From Chrysogorgia sp. JL179-B06 (Eukaryota; Cnidaria; Anthozoa; Scleralcyonacea; Chrysogorgiidae), in the NCBI GenBank assembly GCA_035772405.1, contig JAYKKM010000255.1:310001-374000 (forward strand): 64,000 nucleotides of DNA, read 5' to 3'. Each line of letters opens with the position of its first letter. The stretch's first letter is position 1. This document shows, piece by piece, positions 43,501 to 52,961 of this stretch. The translations under genes were made by a program, and so were the position numbers. The notes under the pieces are model-generated. The model was not told the DNA's origin. It saw nothing but the letters and a program-made list of their open reading frames with translations, and ran no database searches.

Positions 43501-44013
43501 ATGAGGAAGAAGTCAGTTGTTGTTTTCAATCACATATCAAAGGATATGTCAGAGGAAGAGGCGCTAGAGCTCAAACGCTTGTACGCGTACTACCACAAAC
43601 TAGAAGCCTGTTTCAAATGGAAATACAAAAGGTTGAAGAAAATTAAACTATCGTTAAACATGGCTAGCATAGGGTTAACAACAGTAGGGATTGTAGCTGG
43701 ATCGGTAACCGCTAACCCTCTAATCATTGCTTGTATTAGTGGTCCTGGCGTGATCATTCAAGGCTACTTGGCTAAATCCAATCTGACGAGTAGAGTGGAG
43801 CATTGTAAGTTCGCGCACACTAGCTACAAAAAGATACTCACACAACTAAGATCGTATCTTAGAGGTCTTCCTTACAATGAGTCAACGTTTCTCTCAGACG
43901 TTAAAGTGTTGGACGATAATGTGACTGACTTATGCCCACCAATCAATGGAATGGTGAAAAGGTACAGTAAAATATACGAGACACAAGGGGGGCGTGATTC
44001 GCGCCCCCTTTAA
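43501..44013 (+). CDS. H: 170-aa small membrane protein
   Basis: As the 166-aa E1 protein: basic N-terminal half, hydrophobic GLTTVGIVAGSVTANPLIIA and GPGVIIQGYL, and the LRSYLRGLPYNESTFLSDVK segment. The C-terminus (YETQGGRDSRPL) is encoded by a GC-rich hairpin that overlaps the stop codon, as in E3. That suggests the hairpin was the 3' end signal and the tail is incidental. Confidence 0.62.
   Translation: MRKKSVVVFNHISKDMSEEEALELKRLYAYYHKLEACFKWKYKRLKKIKLSLNMASIGLTTVGIVAGSVTANPLIIACISGPGVIIQGYLAKSNLTSRVEHCKFAHTSYKKILTQLRSYLRGLPYNESTFLSDVKVLDDNVTDLCPPINGMVKRYSKIYETQGGRDSRPL
43985..44011 (+). terminator. GC-rich hairpin at the 3' end of the H 170-aa gene
   Basis: AAGGGGGGCG pairs with CGCCCCCTT around TGATTCG, running into TTTAA. 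The E3 equivalent (52443-52470) has a changed loop but an intact stem. Possible transcription or RNA-processing signal. Confidence 0.45.
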
Positions 44014-44106
44014 ACACGGGTCTACACATAAGAACCATTGGTGTGTCAGCCAACAAGTTCCAAGAGTAGGTGTTCACAGAAGTACCACCAATTAGGAGCT
44101 CGTTTT

Positions 44107-44135
44107 GACCAACACCCTAAAACAGGGTGTTGGTC
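44107..44135 (+). terminator. Hairpin upstream of the H Bro-N gene
   Basis: Arms GACCAACACCCT and AGGGTGTTGGTC, perfect, with a 5-nt loop, followed by CAGATCACG as after E1 hairpin 2. Confidence 0.45.
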
Positions 44136-44201
44136 AGATCACGTGTTTGTGCTAAGCGGTTACTTTCTTAAGAGAATCGCTACTTTGAACCTTAAAATAA
44201 A

Positions 44202-44218
44202 ACATGTGGTATAGTATA
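44202..44218 (+). promoter_or_regulatory. TATA-like motif before the H Bro-N gene
   Basis: ACATGTGGTATAGTATA, 5 nt before ATG 44224, identical to the E1 copy at 14412-14428. Confidence 0.55.
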
Positions 44219-44223
44219 TGGTA

Positions 44224-44974
44224 ATGAGTCTCACTAAAATATTCAGAAATAATGACATGTCAGTCACTACTACAAAAGATGGAGATAATATTTGGTTCTA
44301 TGGAAAAGAGGTAGCTGAAATCTTGGGATATAAAAGACCTTCCAAAGCGATACAACAGCGTGTGAAAGACGATGAGAAAAGAAAGGTTCAAAATCTGGGG
44401 TCCCATTTTGGCACCTCAGTTTTCGAGTGTCAAAATAGACAAATTCAGAATAGGCAAGTTTGGCAAATAAATGAGAGTGGTCTATATAGACTAATATTCT
44501 CGTCTAAACTAGAGTCGGCAGAAAACTTTAGAAAATGGGTATTCACAGAAGTCCTACCGTCTATTAGAAAGACGGGTCAGTACACACAATGCAACCAGTT
44601 ATCAATAATGAATGAGACAGACTTGCATTATGATATAGTTAAATATATTAGAGAGTATCATCCAACAATAGTCATCCCAGGGTTGGGAGAGTACCAAGAC
44701 ACATCTACTAAAAGAATAGATGGATGGAAGAAGGGTTACAGTGGTGGACAACCAGATTTGATAGTTCCGCAACTACACAAGGGATATAATGGGTTTGCTA
44801 TAGAGTTAAAAACACCGAAAGGTGATGGGGTTATTAGGAATAACCAGATGAGGGTATTAGGGAGACTAAGATCACAAGGGTACAACACATTACTATCCTC
44901 AGACCAACACCAGGTGATACATTTCATAGAGACATATATGAGAGACTCTAGAGTTCTGTGTGAATACTGCAATA
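44224..44974 (+). pseudogene. H: Bro-N + VRR-NUC-like protein, cut by E3 in its zinc finger
   Basis: Bro-N domain (IWFYGKEVAEILGYKRPSKAI), the FSSKLESAENFRKWVFTEVLPS segment and the nuclease (GGQPDLIVPQ, FAIELKTPKGDG, NNQMRVLGRL) are open. The zinc finger is cut after CEYCN by the E3 terminus; its His pair lies at 62445-62512. The frame reads only a few bases into E3 before TAG. It may still give a finger-less protein. Confidence 0.85.
44969..44974. repeat. Target-site duplication of E3, left copy (GCAATA)
   Basis: Directly before AGTAGTATAGGG; repeated at 62439-62444. Confidence 0.94.
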
Positions 44975-45330
44975 AGTAGTATAGGGTATGGCGGTACCAG
45001 GACAGTTTTTACCTATTCAGATAGTATAGGATGTGGAGCTCAGATAGTGCACAATATGGTGGTACCAGGTATTTTTCCAAAAGTCAAATTCGTTTCAAGG
45101 TCAAGTTTCAAGGTCAAGTTCTTGGAATTATTTTTGAGATAATTCCAAGAATTCCTTAAAAAGGGCGTGGTCGAGATGCCTTAAAAAGGGCATGGCCGAG
45201 ACGTCTTAGAAAGGGCATGGCCGAGACGTGTTAGAGAAGGGCATGGCCGAGACGTGTTAGAGAAGGGCATGGCCGAGACGTATTAAAAAGGGCGTGGCCG
45301 AGACGTCTTAGAAAAGGGCGTGGTCGAGTT
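44975..45330. repeat. E3 left terminal inverted repeat
   Basis: Inverse match of about 62110-62438. Includes two GGTACCAGG phrases, a perfect 13-bp-arm hairpin TTCTTGGAATTAT / ATAATTCCAAGAA (45119-45151), and the tandem repeats. It has no terminus-wide palindrome like those of E1 and E2. Confidence 0.9.
45152..45330. repeat. GC-rich tandem repeats in the E3 left TIR
   Basis: About seven copies of a 25-26-nt unit, TTAGAAAGGGCATGGCCGAG + ACGTC. Each carries GGGC(A/G)TGGCC, similar to a GC/CACCC box. The right TIR has about six copies (62112-62263). Confidence 0.85.
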
Positions 45331-45527
45331 AGACTCTAAATATTATTGCGCGACGTGGTTTACATTCTTTAGTAATGACATACAGTCAGACTTGGTGGGT
45401 CGTCGTTGATGTTACTCTTGGCTTGGTGGGTACTGGTGGTGGACCCATGTGTTTGTGTTAAGTTGGTTAAATTCTAAAATTGTTCAAATTATTTAAATTA
45501 CAAATTTATCTTTTATTGATTCTATTT

Positions 45528-48500
45528 TTAGTTTGTTTTGTAGTGTCCGTAGGCGTAGCTAGATATTCCATCTTCTAGAATGTGTCTTTTGTCGTCGAAA
45601 CAACTTAGTGATATTTTGTTGATATCATAACTTCCTAGTTTGTGTTCCATTTCATTGTGTGTGACATTTGTTTGCTACTTGATAGGGTGTCTTTGTAGTC
45701 GCCATGTTTATATTATTTCTAATAGTACTTTTCTTCACCCCTTTTGCGGTCTTGCCGCCACCTCCTGTTTCCTTAATGTAGCTGTACATTTTCGCCCTCA
45801 ATCCAACGAACTCAACTATTGGTACTCCTGATGTCTCGTCTTTCATCTTACCAATCACTTTCTTGTTTACAGCGTTGAAGTATGGTGACGTCTTGTCGTA
45901 ACCACTAAAGTCAAACAGTTCTTTACTCTCGAACATGTCCTTGTACACGTCCTTCGTCTTGATCTCATACATGAGACTATCAGTGTCTGTGAATAGTAGC
46001 TTAGCATCATGTTTTTTCTTTATGTAGTTGTAGTGGAAGTCGTACATTAGTGTCTTCGATAGGTCTAGTATACACATTCCTACGTAAGCTGGTGTGTTCA
46101 GCGTTAGCGTCTCTTTGGTCTTATGTATTGCCAACAGATACTCGCTAAACACTCTCCAACTAACTACCGTTGCCTGTGTTACTATCTTTTCTATTTTGTC
46201 GCCCTTAGTCATAAGCTTGACGCATATTCTCTTCCTCAGGTTTTCCATTGTCTTTCCAAAGACTGAGTTGTTCATCAGCTTGAAGAAGTCCTTCTCAAAG
46301 TCATTCTTAGCTGCCGTTCTCTTGACTGTGTTGAAGTCGATGTACTTCTTCAGCCATGGAGACTGATCAAAGTGTAACACCCTGTGAACCTTGCTGACTG
46401 TCATACCCAACGACATGTATAGTTGCAGGTTTCGGTAGTGAACTATGTACTTCGATTTGTCATGTAGGTTGGGCACCAGCTTAGTAACCTCACCTGTAGA
46501 TACTCCAAACTTGTCTGCTATCCTCTTACAATATGGTGACAGCATGTCTCTACTCACTTTCATCTTCTCAGGTGCTAAGGGATAGTCGTTGTGAAGGTCG
46601 TGCAGTACCTCTGGATACTTAAGGTCAACCTCAAGTATCAACCCCTTGTCTGAGTCGTCATTGTATTTGTCTAGACTGTTGATGTCGAATTCTTCAACCC
46701 ACTTGAACTCTCCAGTTGGTAGGTACTGGCTCATAACGCTATGTATTTCGATGGTTTGCTACTATCATATCCCTTCATGTACTTGTTATTAGCTTCCCCG
46801 TGTCTGTGTGTTATGCAGGAGACACCACCTCGCGTTCCTTTTTCTATAAACTGGAACATATCAATGTCAGTCATCAACTCTAGTTTCACTCCTGTCATCT
46901 TTAGAGCAGCGTCCCACGATAGTCCAGGTGATGTGAAGTAATGACATGGGTCTAGTTGGTAGTGTTGCTTGCATGTTACTCTGAAGTTTTCGAACACGTC
47001 GGCTAATAGCAGCACGTCAGATTTTAGGTACATGTCGTGGTACTCGCCCATGCTCCTAATGTCAAACGTTTTTCATACGTTTTGAGCGTGCTTGTAGTCT
47101 GCGTCTGACACGTGCTCATCATTTAGAATGCTGTAGAACGCTTCCTTAGGAGGTAATTCAGTCTCGTTAAATCTAACGAAGCTGTCCATGTGGTCATATG
47201 GGTACACTCCTTTACGTGACACTAGCTCTAACCCTTCAGTGTACACCTCAGACGTGTACTTGAAGCAGTCTTTTGGTAGGTTACTAACTAGACTGTCTAG
47301 ACTGGAGCTCATGAATTGGAAACTGTCTAGAAACACTAGATGATTACCTACCATGAAAGCCATATACTTCTCCATATTGTTGGGTATGACGTTGACTCTC
47401 ATCCCCAGTTCACCAATCTCCTGCATTATGAAGTGACTGTCGTAACCCCTCAGGTTGTGGAAGATGACAGGTATCTTGTCAGTCAGTCTGTAGTTCCTGT
47501 TGCACAGCTTGTGTGCTGAGCCTCTGTATTTGCCAGTAACGTGGCAGTGGTCTCTAACTCTTACGTCTACACTTACGTACTCCTTGTCACATATGTGGCA
47601 TCTTGTAGCATTCTTGAAGTTGGCCTTGTCATCGGAAGTCATTACCATGTCCTTGTTGAAGTGTTCCTTCTTTGTCTTTTTGCAGTACTCGACTTCTCGC
47701 AGCATTTTATTCATAAATTTTCTTACTGCGTCCTTGCCGCGGTACGTCTCTACAGGCTTGCTGTACTTGTTGTCGTAGCAGCATACTACCTTGTACCCAT
47801 ACCCACAGTCCGTGTGCTTCTGGTACGCGTTAGTGTACGACTTGTCTCTAGAGGGTGTTACCGTGTCTATTTTCTCCGTGATAGCCTCAAAGTCAGCGTA
47901 TATTACGAACGGTACCTCTAGTTGTTTGTGAAAGTTCTTGTACTCTAGAGTGTTGTCTCCTTTTTCTGGCATCTTTATTGCCTGCTTTCCGTTAATCACT
48001 ATACAATTATCTATGTGGTTCTTTAGTATGTCGACTGTGCTGAAACATTGGAGACAGTACCTACAGAAGTTCTTTTTATGCTCATGTTTTGTCTTGTTGT
48101 ACATAAACCTATTGAAGTCCTTTATGTACACGTAGTGTCGTTTGTGACATTTTGTTATTAGAAGTAGATCCATACAGTCCTCGTTTTTCTCCTTAGAGAT
48201 GTATATCGGGTATGTTTGCTTGTACTCATACCTGAATACGTTTATGTTTATTTTGTTTAGTTTTTCTACCTTGTTATATTGATCAGGTGTTACCGGGAAG
48301 TCAACTCCATCATAGTTTACAGTTTTGGTGTTTTTCTCATGTTTTGACACTCTCTCTGAGTGCTTGCGTACCGGGTTCTTGTGTAGTATGTGGCACCACA
48401 TGAAACACTTTTTGTCTTTGTTCTTTATATTGATTAGACCCTTCAACGAGTTCCTCAGTTCCGACGGTAGTTTTATGTAGCTTGATCCTTTTAGAGGTTT

Positions 48501-49274
48501 GTACGCTATTACGTTTATGTAGTGGTCGTCTATATTGTCTACAGTCCACCCAGACCCTTCTGATAGCCACTCGGCTATGCGACTCACTATCTCTTCGCTT
48601 GACTTTCCTGTGGTTTCGTGTATGTCGTTACTATTAATTACTGCTCTAGTGACACTATTGAAGAACGCGGTTTTAAACGTTGTTCTATCTCCGTCTAGTT
48701 GTTTCTCTAGAGTCACTTTTAGTGTCTCATTGTATTTTATACATTTTAGTTGTGTCAGGTCTTTACTTAGAGTTAGGGCCACGGCTACTCTAGTTTTGTT
48801 TAGTTGTGACAGTGAGTCCTTACTGTCTACAACTTCTACGTTGTACGATCTGACGTACCCTTTTAGTGCTACTCGCCCTCGTGTGACTGTGGGGAGCGTG
48901 TTCCTGTCGGTGTGTACTTGTGGTGGCGCTCTTGTGGGGAGCGTATTCGTGTTAGTGTGTGCTTGTCGCTCTGATGTCCTACTATTTCGTTGTGTAGTAT
49001 CTCTAAATGTAGAGTCTATCTTTTCTTTTAAAAAATTAAAAGCACTTGTCGTACGTTTCTCAATGGGTTCTGGTACGTGGTCTACGATCCACTTATTCCA
49101 TTGATACATCTTCTTTTTGAGAGACTCCTTGAATAAAGTCATACGCTCTCTCACACTTCTTCTTTCGGGTGTGGGTGCGGGTGTAGGTGTCATTATAGGT
49201 TCTTTTAGTCCACGTGGAACTGGTTTGTCCATTATGTTTTTACGACGTGTCGTTTTTTCCGTCCTACTTGACAT
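45528..49274 (-). pseudogene. E3: protein-primed family B DNA polymerase, broken
   Basis: Starts MSSRTEKTTRRKN at 49274, with a QWNKWIVDHVPEPIEKRTTS segment (about residues 57-76) typical of Polinton polymerase N-termini. Exo motifs, the CHICDKEYVSVDVRVRDHCH cluster, motif B (LMNNSVFGKTMEN) and motif C (FTDTDSLMYE) are present. Lesions: frameshift near 47052-47073 after YKHAQNV; deletion of about 34 nt near 46735 that removes the motif A core with its catalytic Asp and shifts the frame; at least one further frameshift near 45655-45710 close to the C-terminus. Points outward to the left TIR, as in E2. Catalytically dead. Confidence 0.9.
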
Positions 49275-49370
49275 GTCGTGTCTATATACTATAGGATATA
49301 TTTTATTTCTTTAGACCTTTTCCTAAAAAAAGAGAGTCGTTTTACAATTTACTATACTAGTACAATTTAA

Positions 49371-49550
49371 TCACGCTTCCAAATTTCTCGAGTGCTTTTT
49401 GGTCTTAAGGTGTTTGTATTTAGAGGTCACATGGTATGGCCTATCACATGTCTCACACACCCATTTGTGAGTGTTCATCCACTCTTTAGTTTGCGCTCTG
49501 GCTGCTCTTAAAGCTTCTTCTTTGGTTTGGGAAATTCTAGGTCTTCCCAT
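49371..49550 (-). CDS. E3: 59-aa C2H2 zinc-finger mini-protein
   Basis: ATG 49550 gives MGRPRISQTKEEALRAARAQ, then one finger with CETC spacing and two His (HVTSKYKHLKTKKH). Homologue of E1 17133-17315, shorter by one residue in the finger loop. It sits 18 nt after the VLTF3-like stop, not overlapping as in E1. Likely nucleic-acid binding. Confidence 0.62.
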   Translation of the reverse strand: MGRPRISQTKEEALRAARAQTKEWMNTHKWVCETCDRPYHVTSKYKHLKTKKHSRNLEA

Positions 49551-49568
49551 TATATAATACTATATGTT

Positions 49569-50198
49569 TTATTTCTCTAGACCTTTTCTAATCCACTCGT
49601 TGTAGTGTGGGTCTCCTTTCCCGTCCCAACCTAGATCCTTGTATACTACGCTATACAGGTTGTGCTCGAATCGCACCTTGACCTTACCAGGTTTGAGGTC
49701 GTTAAAACTACCTCTCAACTCTATACCTCTTCTAGAGCATATTCTTATGACATAGAAAATGTATTTCGATATATTCTTGACAATCAACTTGTTTCTTTTA
49801 AGAGACCATATTATCTCTATAAAATCACTGACCACTATTGGTATACTATCCTCACTAACTAGTCTTTTACTAGTCAACATTCTCTCTAACCACTTACTGT
49901 AACTATGAGCCGATTTCTTATACATCCAAATGTTAGGTACAAAGTTTCTCACGCGTCCATAGGTAGTCTCTCCACACTTGTCACAACTAAATACACCATC
50001 TTCGATTTGGGTTCTGTGGTTACTACACTCGTAACAGTATGTGGTGTCGTTCCACTTTTTTGGTGTTGCGTCCCTACTTCTGTTCTTGATCTCGTCTAAT
50101 GTGTACCCTAATGTAGTACCACTCCACTTTTTTGATGTCTCAATCTCGTTCAATGTATACCCAGCATAGAACATTCTCATTGTACGTTCGTCAACCAT
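49569..50198 (-). CDS. E3: zinc-ribbon VLTF3-like late transcription factor candidate
   Basis: 209 aa, nearly the same as E1 16501-17133: duplicated GYTL(D/N)EI phrase, CYEC/CDKC ribbon, YKKSAHSYSKWLERML, NISKYIFYVIRICSRRGIEL. The last residues differ (RKGLEK). Frame open, so this regulator is intact in E1, E2 and E3 even where PolB or capsid genes have decayed. Confidence 0.55.
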   Translation of the reverse strand: MVDERTMRMFYAGYTLNEIETSKKWSGTTLGYTLDEIKNRSRDATPKKWNDTTYCYECSNHRTQIEDGVFSCDKCGETTYGRVRNFVPNIWMYKKSAHSYSKWLERMLTSKRLVSEDSIPIVVSDFIEIIWSLKRNKLIVKNISKYIFYVIRICSRRGIELRGSFNDLKPGKVKVRFEHNLYSVVYKDLGWDGKGDPHYNEWIRKGLEK

Positions 50199-50228
50199 CT
50201 AAGTTACTATACTATATGTGTCTTTAGA

Positions 50229-50420
50229 CTATAGTGTGGTAACTTTGTGGTTGTCGGTTAGTGTCTCCCACTCACACTTTATCGTTGTGACCTGTTTTAG
50301 AGCGTCTGGTAGTAATTGTTCCAACTCTTCTATCTGACGAGTTTGGTAAAAGAGTGTCTCTATCAAGTTACGCTTTTTGTTAAATTCCATAGCCATCTCC
50401 TTCAAAGTTTTAGCGCTCAT
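50229..50420 (-). CDS. E3: 63-aa small helical protein
   Basis: MSAKTLKEMAMEFNKKRNLI, then ETLFYQTRQIEELEQLLPDA and a polar tail. Probably a short coiled coil. The E1 copy is frameshifted; H is cut off by the window edge; E2 has no equivalent. No domain recognised. The only open copy, so coding status rests on the E1 homology. Confidence 0.5.
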   Translation of the reverse strand: MSAKTLKEMAMEFNKKRNLIETLFYQTRQIEELEQLLPDALKQVTTIKCEWETLTDNHKVTTL

Positions 50421-50422
50421 TT

Positions 50423-50835
50423 CTATACTACTCTATATATTAAGTAATCTAAAGGTAGTCCAACAACTCCAACGAATACTATTTGATATTCTTTCATCTC
50501 ATCCGAGGGTAATAGTCTGATAACTCAGGCTCTTTGTTAAATGTCTTCCCATCATACTGTATCGTCAGTACTTGTCTTAGTTGGTCCAGAGCGTGGTTCG
50601 TGTCGTTTATGTCTGCGTTAGCGTCTGACAGTTGTTGTCTTAACTCCTGAATTTTGTCTCTCTGACGAATCTCATTCTCGTAGAACACCTCTTTCGCTCT
50701 TGCAAGACTCTCCAATGCTTTGTTGTGTCTCTTTATCTCTGTCTCGTAGCCGGTGTGGTTTAGCTTGCTGAATATGAATCCAGCTCCTGCGAATGCTATA
50801 GCGTTAAACAACCCACCTGCTACCACACTAGCCAT
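50423..50835 (-). pseudogene. E3: membrane coiled-coil protein, C-terminus frameshifted
   Basis: MASVVAGGLFNAIAFAGAGFIF then the coiled coil (RHNKALESLARAKEVFYENE, SDANADINDTNHALDQLRQV). Missing bases after ELSDYY (near 50500) change the frame and stop it at 113 codons, so the C-terminal hydrophobic segment seen in E2 is lost. Its text remains out of frame down to the TAG at 50423. A shortened protein could still be made. Confidence 0.65.
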
Positions 50836-50851
50836 TATGTATTACGTTAGA

Positions 50852-51085
50852 TTATTTTGAAAATGGGTCTACAGGTAAGTATTTCTTACTCTGCGCCCAC
50901 TTAACGAGTAGCGTTGAGACACCTACAGCAGTCGCTAACTTGAGGGTGCTCTTCACTGATTCGGGGGTGCCTAATGGTTCTTTTAGTGCTTTCTTTGATG
51001 CCATGGACACGGCTACAGCTCCAGCAGTCACAAGGGCTGCGTCGTATAGCTCGTTCATCAGTTCTTTTCTGTCTATTGATGCCAT
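50852..51085 (-). CDS. E3: 77-aa small membrane protein
   Basis: MASIDRKELMNELYDAALVT, hydrophobic helix, KEPLGTPESVKSTLKLATAV, tail SKKYLPVDPFSK. Differs from E1 by only a few residues. Frame open. The motif at 51085-51101 overlaps its start. Confidence 0.65.
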   Translation of the reverse strand: MASIDRKELMNELYDAALVTAGAVAVSMASKKALKEPLGTPESVKSTLKLATAVGVSTLLVKWAQSKKYLPVDPFSK

Positions 51086-51101
51086 ATACTATACGATATG
51101 T
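51085..51101 (-). promoter_or_regulatory. TATA-like motif before the E3 77-aa gene
   Basis: ACATATCGTATAGTATA on the minus strand, ending at the ATG. Same motif at 62883-62899 in H. Confidence 0.55.
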
Positions 51102-51102
51102 T

Positions 51103-51402
51103 TTAATCGAAGCTGTCAAGTTTACGTGATGGTTTTATAACGACGTTCTTAGGCTCTTCGGTCACTACTTGTTTGTCTTGACTAATCGTGTAATACAGCG
51201 AGCCAGCGGCTATAACTACTCCTATAGTACCTATGATGTATCCGTAGTTAAAACTATCGTCCTCACTTGTCACTCTCTCTCTCATCTTCCTCTCTTTTGC
51301 AGCTTTAGATATAGCAGCCAACCGTTTGCCTGCCTCTACTCTCTTAGGGTCTTTGGTCCTTGTTGTCGACGTTATAATAGGTACGGACTCACTGTCAGTC
51401 AT
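51103..51402 (-). CDS. E3: 99-aa small membrane protein
   Basis: Basic helix DPKRVEAGKRLAAISKAAKE, membrane segment YGYIIGTIGVVIAAGSLYYT, polar tail. Open frame, nearly identical to the E1 and H copies. Lies 17 nt upstream of the 77-aa gene. Confidence 0.65.
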   Translation of the reverse strand: MTDSESVPIITSTTRTKDPKRVEAGKRLAAISKAAKERKMRERVTSEDDSFNYGYIIGTIGVVIAAGSLYYTISQDKQVVTEEPKNVVIKPSRKLDSFD

Positions 51403-51423
51403 CCATATTATACGTGATATCTC

Positions 51424-51463
51424 GTCACAGACAATCTCACAGTCATCTCACAGTTACCTCATA
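51424..51463 (-). promoter_or_regulatory. E3: CTGTGAG repeat array (short)
   Basis: On the minus strand: about three CTGTGAGATGA-like units followed by the TATA-like stretch before the 99-aa gene. Shorter than in E1. Confidence 0.5.
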
Positions 51464-52259
51464 GATATAGTATTCGGTGAAAGTATTTTTGGTGATTAGA
51501 CAGTGTGGTTTCACTCTTAAATCTCCTATTACAGTACTCACACAGAACTCTAGAGTCTCTCATATATGTCTCTATGAAATGTATTATCTCATGTTGGTCT
51601 GAGGATATTAATGTGTTGTACCCTTGTGATCTTAGTCTCCTTAATACCCTCATCTGGTTATTCCTAATAACACCATTACCTTTCGGTGTTTTGAACTCTA
51701 TAGCAAAACCATTGTATCTCTTATGTAATTGTGGAACTATCAAATCTGGTTGTCTACCCACATACCCCTTGTTCCACCCATCTTTTCTCCTGGTTGTTGT
51801 GTCTTGATACTCACCGAGTCCTGGAATGGTTATTATTGGATGGTACTCTCTAATATATTTCACAATGTCGTAGTGTAAATCTGTCTCATTCATGATTGAT
51901 AACTGGTTGCATTGTGTGTACTGACCCGTCTTTCTAATAGACGGTAGGACTTCTGTGAATACCCACTCTTGAAACCTCTTGGCTGACTCTAGTTTTGATG
52001 AGAATATCAGAGCATATACTCCTGGTTCTGATATATAGACTGTACTTGGATGTATATTTTTAAACCCCGTTGAAACGACGGGGCTTAAAAAACAATAGCT
52101 TGTCTTGTATTTGTCGTCTACGTGTTTCCTAATGGATTGACTAGTGTCAGTGTAACCTAGCGTTGCAGCTACCGATTGTCCGCAGAACCATATATTGTCT
52201 CCTTCCTTGATAGTCGTGACTGACTTGTTCTCAAAACTAAATACTTTGGTTAGACTCAT
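51459..52259 (-). CDS. E3: Bro-N + VRR-NUC-like nuclease + zinc finger protein
   Basis: 266 aa from ATG 52259 (a GTG lies one codon upstream). Bro-N part IWFCGQSVAATLGYTDTSQS differs strongly from E1/H (FYGKEVAEILGYKRP), whereas the nuclease (GRQPDLIVPQ, FAIEFKTPKGNG) and zinc finger (CEYC...H...H) are nearly identical. The N-terminal half therefore looks exchanged with another Bro-N gene. Frame complete. The promoter motif is at 52264-52280. Confidence 0.75.
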   Translation of the reverse strand: MSLTKVFSFENKSVTTIKEGDNIWFCGQSVAATLGYTDTSQSIRKHVDDKYKTSYCFLSPVVSTGFKNIHPSTVYISEPGVYALIFSSKLESAKRFQEWVFTEVLPSIRKTGQYTQCNQLSIMNETDLHYDIVKYIREYHPIITIPGLGEYQDTTTRRKDGWNKGYVGRQPDLIVPQLHKRYNGFAIEFKTPKGNGVIRNNQMRVLRRLRSQGYNTLISSDQHEIIHFIETYMRDSRVLCEYCNRRFKSETTLSNHQKYFHRILYL

Positions 52260-52263
52260 CACC

Positions 52264-52280
52264 TATAATATACCGTATGT
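52264..52280 (-). promoter_or_regulatory. TATA-like motif before the E3 Bro-N gene
   Basis: ACATACGGTATATTATA on the minus strand, 4 nt before the ATG. Confidence 0.5.
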
Positions 52281-52440
52281 TTTATTTTAAGGTTCAAAGT
52301 AGCACAAACACGCGATCTGACCAAAGTCTCATTTTCGGACCTTGGTCAAAACGAGCTCCTAATTGGTGGTACTTCTGTGAACACCTACTCTTGGAACTTA
52401 TTGACTGACACACCACTGGTTCTTATGTGTAGACCCGTGT

Positions 52441-52956
52441 TTAAAGGGGGCGTGACTCGACGCCCCCTTGTGTGTCGTCATATATTTTATTATACCTTTT
52501 CACCATTCCATTAATTGGTGGGCATAAGTCAGTCACATTATCGTCCAACACTTTAACGTCTGATAGGAACGTTGACTCATTGTAAGGAAGACCTCTAAGA
52601 TACGATCTTAGTTGTGTCAGTATCTTTTTGTAGCTAGTGTGCGCGAACTTGCAATGCTCCACTCTACTCGTCAGATTGGATTTAGCCAAGTAGCCTTGGA
52701 TGATCACACCAGGACCACTAATACAAGCAATGATTAGAGGGTTAGCGGTTATCGATCCAGCTATAATCCCTACTGTCGTTAACCGTATGCTAGTCATGTT
52801 TAACGATAGTTTAATTTTCTTCAACCTCTTGTATTTCCATTTGTAACAGGCTTCTAGTTTGTGGTAGTACGCGTACAAGCGTTTGAGCTCTAGCGCCTCT
52901 TCCTCTGACATATCCTTTGATATGTGATTGAAAACAACAACTGACTTCTTCCTCAT
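52441..52956 (-). CDS. E3: 171-aa small membrane protein
   Basis: MRKKSVVVFNHISKD, KWKYKRLKKIKLSLN, hydrophobic TVGIIAGSITANPLIIACIS, then the KFAHTSYKKILTQLRSYLRG and KVLDDNVTDLCPPI segments. Ends DTQGGVESRPL, encoded by the GC-rich hairpin. Same family as 13557-14057 and 43501-44013. The fibre gene lies 5 nt upstream. Confidence 0.62.
   Translation of the reverse strand: MRKKSVVVFNHISKDMSEEEALELKRLYAYYHKLEACYKWKYKRLKKIKLSLNMTSIRLTTVGIIAGSITANPLIIACISGPGVIIQGYLAKSNLTSRVEHCKFAHTSYKKILTQLRSYLRGLPYNESTFLSDVKVLDDNVTDLCPPINGMVKRYNKIYDDTQGGVESRPL
52443..52470 (-). terminator. GC-rich hairpin at the 3' end of the E3 171-aa gene
   Basis: AAGGGGGCGT and its complement ACGCCCCCTT-like arm around a GACTCG loop, overlapping the stop codon. 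Counterpart of H 43985-44011. Confidence 0.45.
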
Positions 52957-52961
52957 ATATC

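Noticed and set aside
45152..45330. E3 TIR tandem repeats and E2 TIR repeats as CRISPR-like arrays
   Set aside because: Units are directly adjacent without unique spacers, lie within inverted repeats and are in a eukaryotic context.
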